Of a stretch of 7,674 nt of DNA, positions 5,908 through 7,674 are shown piece after piece (the stretch's first letter is position 1; every line of letters begins with the position of its first letter). The DNA comes from Erythrobacter sp. (GTDB taxonomy: Bacteria; Pseudomonadota; Alphaproteobacteria; Sphingomonadales; Sphingomonadaceae): positions 82,421-90,094 of the forward strand of contig NZOF01000155.1 of the NCBI GenBank assembly GCA_002695185.1, given 5' to 3'. The position numbers and the translations under genes are program-made. The notes under the pieces were generated by a model. The model was not told the origin of the DNA. It saw only the letters and a program-made list of their open reading frames with translations, and did no database searches.

Positions 5908-6423
5908 ATGAGGTTTACAGGTTTCGCGGCTGCGGCTGCGGCGGCACTCGCTGCGATGGCCACTGCGGCGCACGCTCAGCATGCCGGTCATGGCGATCAT
6001 TCCGCCCATAGCGCACAAATTGCGGCGCCGGACGCGCTCACGCAACAGGCGCAGGCCGTGCTCGTTGCCTACCGTGAGGCACTGGTTGCCCGTGACGAGG
6101 CGGCCATGCGGACGCTGTTTGCCGCGGACTCGCTGGTTTTCGAGAATGGCAAGGCCGAGGGCACGTTCGCGCAGTACATGGAACACCACCTCGGCCCAGA
6201 GCTCGGCGAGATCACCGAGTTCGCATTCACCAATCCGACGGTGAACGCCAGGATAGTCGGTCATGTGGCGTATGGCCATGAAACTTACCGCTACCGGATC
6301 GCCCTCACGGATGGCCGTGTAATCGAGCGCGACGGGGTTGCGACGTCCGTACTGACGCACGAGGATGGCAACTGGAAAATCGTCCAGTACCACTCCTCGT
6401 CACGCGCGCCGCGCCAGAACTGA
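5908..6423 (+). CDS. exported NTF2-like (SnoaL/DUF4440-type) protein with His-rich N-terminus
   Basis: The protein has 171 residues. Residues 1-23 are an Ala-rich signal peptide (ends AHA), and the mature chain opens with QHAGHGDHSAHS, five histidines in 11 residues. From about 44 to 165 the pattern fits the NTF2-like fold: a first helix (AQAVLVAYREALVARDEAAM), LFAADSLVFENGKAEG, and a final strand pair ending HEDGNWKIVQYHSSS, as in DUF4440 and SnoaL-like proteins. Members range from enzymes to simple binding proteins, so no reaction can be assigned. The gene sits 11 bases after copB with its own ribosome binding site and precedes the PepSY gene by 13 bases. A periplasmic role linked to copper, with the His-rich end binding metal, is inference from composition and operon position. 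Confidence 0.83.
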   Translation: MRFTGFAAAAAAALAAMATAAHAQHAGHGDHSAHSAQIAAPDALTQQAQAVLVAYREALVARDEAAMRTLFAADSLVFENGKAEGTFAQYMEHHLGPELGEITEFAFTNPTVNARIVGHVAYGHETYRYRIALTDGRVIERDGVATSVLTHEDGNWKIVQYHSSSRAPRQN

Positions 6424-6436
6424 TCAACCGGCCGCG

Positions 6437-7165
6437 ATGACAGGCCAGCGTTCGCGCAAGCTGCGACTGCACATCTTTGGCAGCAAGGTCCACAAGTGGC
6501 TCGCAGTCTTCGTCGGCGTGCAAGCCCTCCTGTGGACGGCAACCGGGACGATCATGTCGTTCCTGAAAATCGAACACGTCCGTTCCGAGCACGTGATCTC
6601 GCGCGAACCATTACCCCTGGGCGTTGACGCTCCGCTACCTGCATGGGCGGCTAACGAGGGCGACCTGGTCTCGGCAACGACGAAGACCGTCAACGGCGAT
6701 CCGGTGGTTGAATTGAAGCGCGTCGATGGCAGCGCAACATTGCACGAAGCAGTGACCGGAAGGAAATTGTCGCCGCTCTCGCGCGACGCCGCCGAGCAAA
6801 TCGCCTCGGCTGCCTGGACGGGACCCAGCACCGCGATCAAATCCTCAATGTCGATCGAAGCGCCGGTCGGCACCGAATTCGGCGGACCGTTTCCGGCGTG
6901 GCAGGTGCAATTTGCCGATCCGGATGGCACGCGCCTCTACATCGACGCTTCAACCGGCGCGGTGCTCGCGGCGCGCAGCGATACCTGGCGCCTATTCGAC
7001 CTCGTCTGGGGACTCCACATCATGGACTGGACCCAGCGTGACCGGATCAACAGCTGGTGGCTGCTCCTGTTCGGCATCGGCGGGACCGTCATTGCAATTT
7101 CCGGCTTCGTGCTTCTTGCCAATCGCTTTCCCAAGCTCCGGCGCAATCGCGCGAAGGGGCCGTAG
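6437..7165 (+). CDS. PepSY domain membrane protein
   Basis: The 242-residue protein has two membrane helices, about 21-43 (starting KVHKWLAVFVGVQALLW) and about 207-228 (SWWLLLFGIGGTVIAISG), with a periplasmic part between. Residues about 152-180 match a PepSY unit (AWQVQFADPDGTRLYID followed by STGAVLA). His19 beside the first helix and His194 (WGLHIMDW) before the second recur in PepSY-associated membrane proteins, some of which are heme or flavin-linked reductases; that role is not shown here. The C-terminus is basic and cytosolic. I chose the ATG at 6437 because the longer frame from 6365 overlaps the previous gene by 59 bases and adds a non-hydrophobic, unlikely extension. No clear Shine-Dalgarno is seen, so translation may be coupled. 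It is the last gene of the operon. A redox or assembly partner for CopA or CopB is a guess from context. Confidence 0.85.
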   Translation: MTGQRSRKLRLHIFGSKVHKWLAVFVGVQALLWTATGTIMSFLKIEHVRSEHVISREPLPLGVDAPLPAWAANEGDLVSATTKTVNGDPVVELKRVDGSATLHEAVTGRKLSPLSRDAAEQIASAAWTGPSTAIKSSMSIEAPVGTEFGGPFPAWQVQFADPDGTRLYIDASTGAVLAARSDTWRLFDLVWGLHIMDWTQRDRINSWWLLLFGIGGTVIAISGFVLLANRFPKLRRNRAKGP

Positions 7166-7183
7166 TTCGCGGTGCGCGATCTC

Positions 7184-7219
7184 CTGTCTGCAATCGGCCC
7201 GCGATCGGTCTGCGGACAG
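7184..7219 (+). terminator. possible hairpin terminator after the PepSY gene
   Basis: CTGTCTGC (7184-7191) can pair with GCGGACAG (7212-7219) with one G-U, and ATCG (7193-7196) with CGAT (7202-7205) inside it. It begins 19 bases after the PepSY stop. No T-run follows, so intrinsic termination is uncertain. Confidence 0.3.
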
Positions 7220-7337
7220 ATGCCACGGGAGTATATGCTGCCCATGGTGCAGGCCTCGCCCCCGGATGCGATGAGGCCCGAAAGAAACTCCAATCCGTGA
7301 GACTGCGATTTCGAGCTCAAAATTGAATTGTGGCGCC

Positions 7338-7365
7338 GAGAGAATAGATCACCGAATATTCTCTC
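7338..7365. repeat. perfect 9-bp inverted repeat near the arsH end
   Basis: GAGAGAATA (7338-7346) and TATTCTCTC (7357-7365) are exact complements around a 10-base loop. The position between two convergent genes suits a two-way terminator, but there is no T-run and the stem is AT-rich. A binding site for a dimeric protein is the alternative. Confidence 0.4.
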
Positions 7366-7415
7366 ACCGCCTCAGGCTCACTTGTTCAGGCAGGATGTCG
7401 AAGGCTCTAGACGTC

Positions 7416-7674
7416 TCACGATGACGATAAGGCGATAGACGAGATATCGGCCTTGGGATCGATATCGCGTTTGGCTTCCTTGCGCTCCGAATAGCGGTCG
7501 ACCAGCTGGTCGGCATGCGGGCGCAGCAGGACGGTGAACCGCACCAGTTCCTCCATGACATCGACGATGCGGTCATAGAGCGAGGACGGTTTCATGCGGC
7601 CCGCCTCGTCGAACTCCTCGTATGCCTTCGGCACGCTTGACTGGTTCGGGATGGTGAACATCCGCATCCAGCGC
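7416..7674 (-). CDS. arsH: ArsH NADPH-dependent flavoprotein, C-terminal part (5' end outside window)
   Basis: The last 86 codons before the stop at 7416 are visible; the start lies beyond base 7674. The sequence [20 protein letters not shown], followed by [23 protein letters not shown]-like [12 protein letters not shown], and [10 protein letters not shown], is the highly conserved C-terminal third of ArsH. ArsH is a cytosolic FMN-binding oxidoreductase of the flavodoxin-like family that uses NADPH and confers resistance to organic arsenicals by oxidising trivalent forms. The frame stays open to the window edge, with Arg-Trp before the first internal Met, so this is a continuing gene and not a short one. 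It converges on the copper operon and probably belongs to a separate ars operon further right, showing that the region groups several metal and metalloid resistances. Confidence 0.93.
   Translation of the reverse strand, partial: RWMRMFTIPNQSSVPKAYEEFDEAGRMKPSSLYDRIVDVMEELVRFTVLLRPHADQLVDRYSERKEAKRDIDPKADISSIALSSS

Larger units (their letters stand above)
7166..7415. other. non-coding gap between convergent operons
   Basis: This 250-bp stretch has no convincing gene. Frames that cross it are read-through shadows without recognisable protein features. It holds two inverted repeats (7184-7219 and 7338-7365) and an AT-rich patch at 7318-7332 with a partly symmetric CA-AATT-G-AATT-TG pattern. 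Both flanking genes end here, so transcription stop signals are expected. Confidence 0.6.

Noticed and set aside
6365..6436. Longer PepSY start inside the NTF2-like gene
   Set aside because: It would overlap the upstream gene by 59 bases and add a polar extension; GAGG there touches the ATG with no spacing.
7057..7326. Plus-strand open frame of 89 codons crossing the end of the PepSY gene
   Set aside because: It starts inside the PepSY gene in another frame and shows no domain or ribosome binding site, so I treat 7166-7415 as non-coding.

Overview
The window is a GC-rich metal-resistance island from a proteobacterium. I think an alphaproteobacterium of the sphingomonad group is most likely, judging from gene content, operon style and codon use; this is an inference, as there is no rRNA or other marker. 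No tRNA, rRNA, CRISPR array or transposase is visible. Every coding call rests on reading the protein, not on a database search.

Layout: two divergent operons leave a control region of about 98 bp (1404-1501). Leftward (minus strand) run a DUF2231 membrane protein with a His/Met-rich exported N-terminus (1403-705), a small lipoprotein with a His/Met C-terminal tail (700-299), and a DUF411/CopG-type copper protein that leaves the window at base 1. Rightward (plus strand) run a CnrY-like anti-sigma (1502-1786), a CnrX-like periplasmic metal sensor (1783-2223), a CnrH-like ECF sigma factor (2230-2790), the Tat-exported multicopper oxidase CopA (2823-4676), the outer-membrane protein CopB (4676-5896), an exported NTF2-like protein with a His-rich N-terminus (5908-6423) and a PepSY membrane protein (6437-7165). 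Most junctions overlap or are only a few bases wide. A non-coding gap of 250 bp then separates the end of this operon from the 3' end of a convergent arsH gene (7674-7416).

How it may work: CnrX binds metal in the periplasm and signals through membrane-anchored CnrY, which releases the sigma factor. The released sigma factor transcribes its own operon, and so copA and copB. The control region carries two mirror-image copies of AGGGAT-N14-CGTA, one per direction. Their -35-like elements are the two ends of a 22-bp inverted repeat. The simplest reading is that one sigma factor fires both operons together, giving a single metal-triggered regulon for periplasmic oxidation, sequestration and outer-membrane handling of copper. 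The unusual points are the pairing of a Cnr-type (Ni/Co) sensor with copper effectors, the mirrored promoter pair, and the recurrence of a short H-x-G-H motif in four exported proteins of unrelated families.
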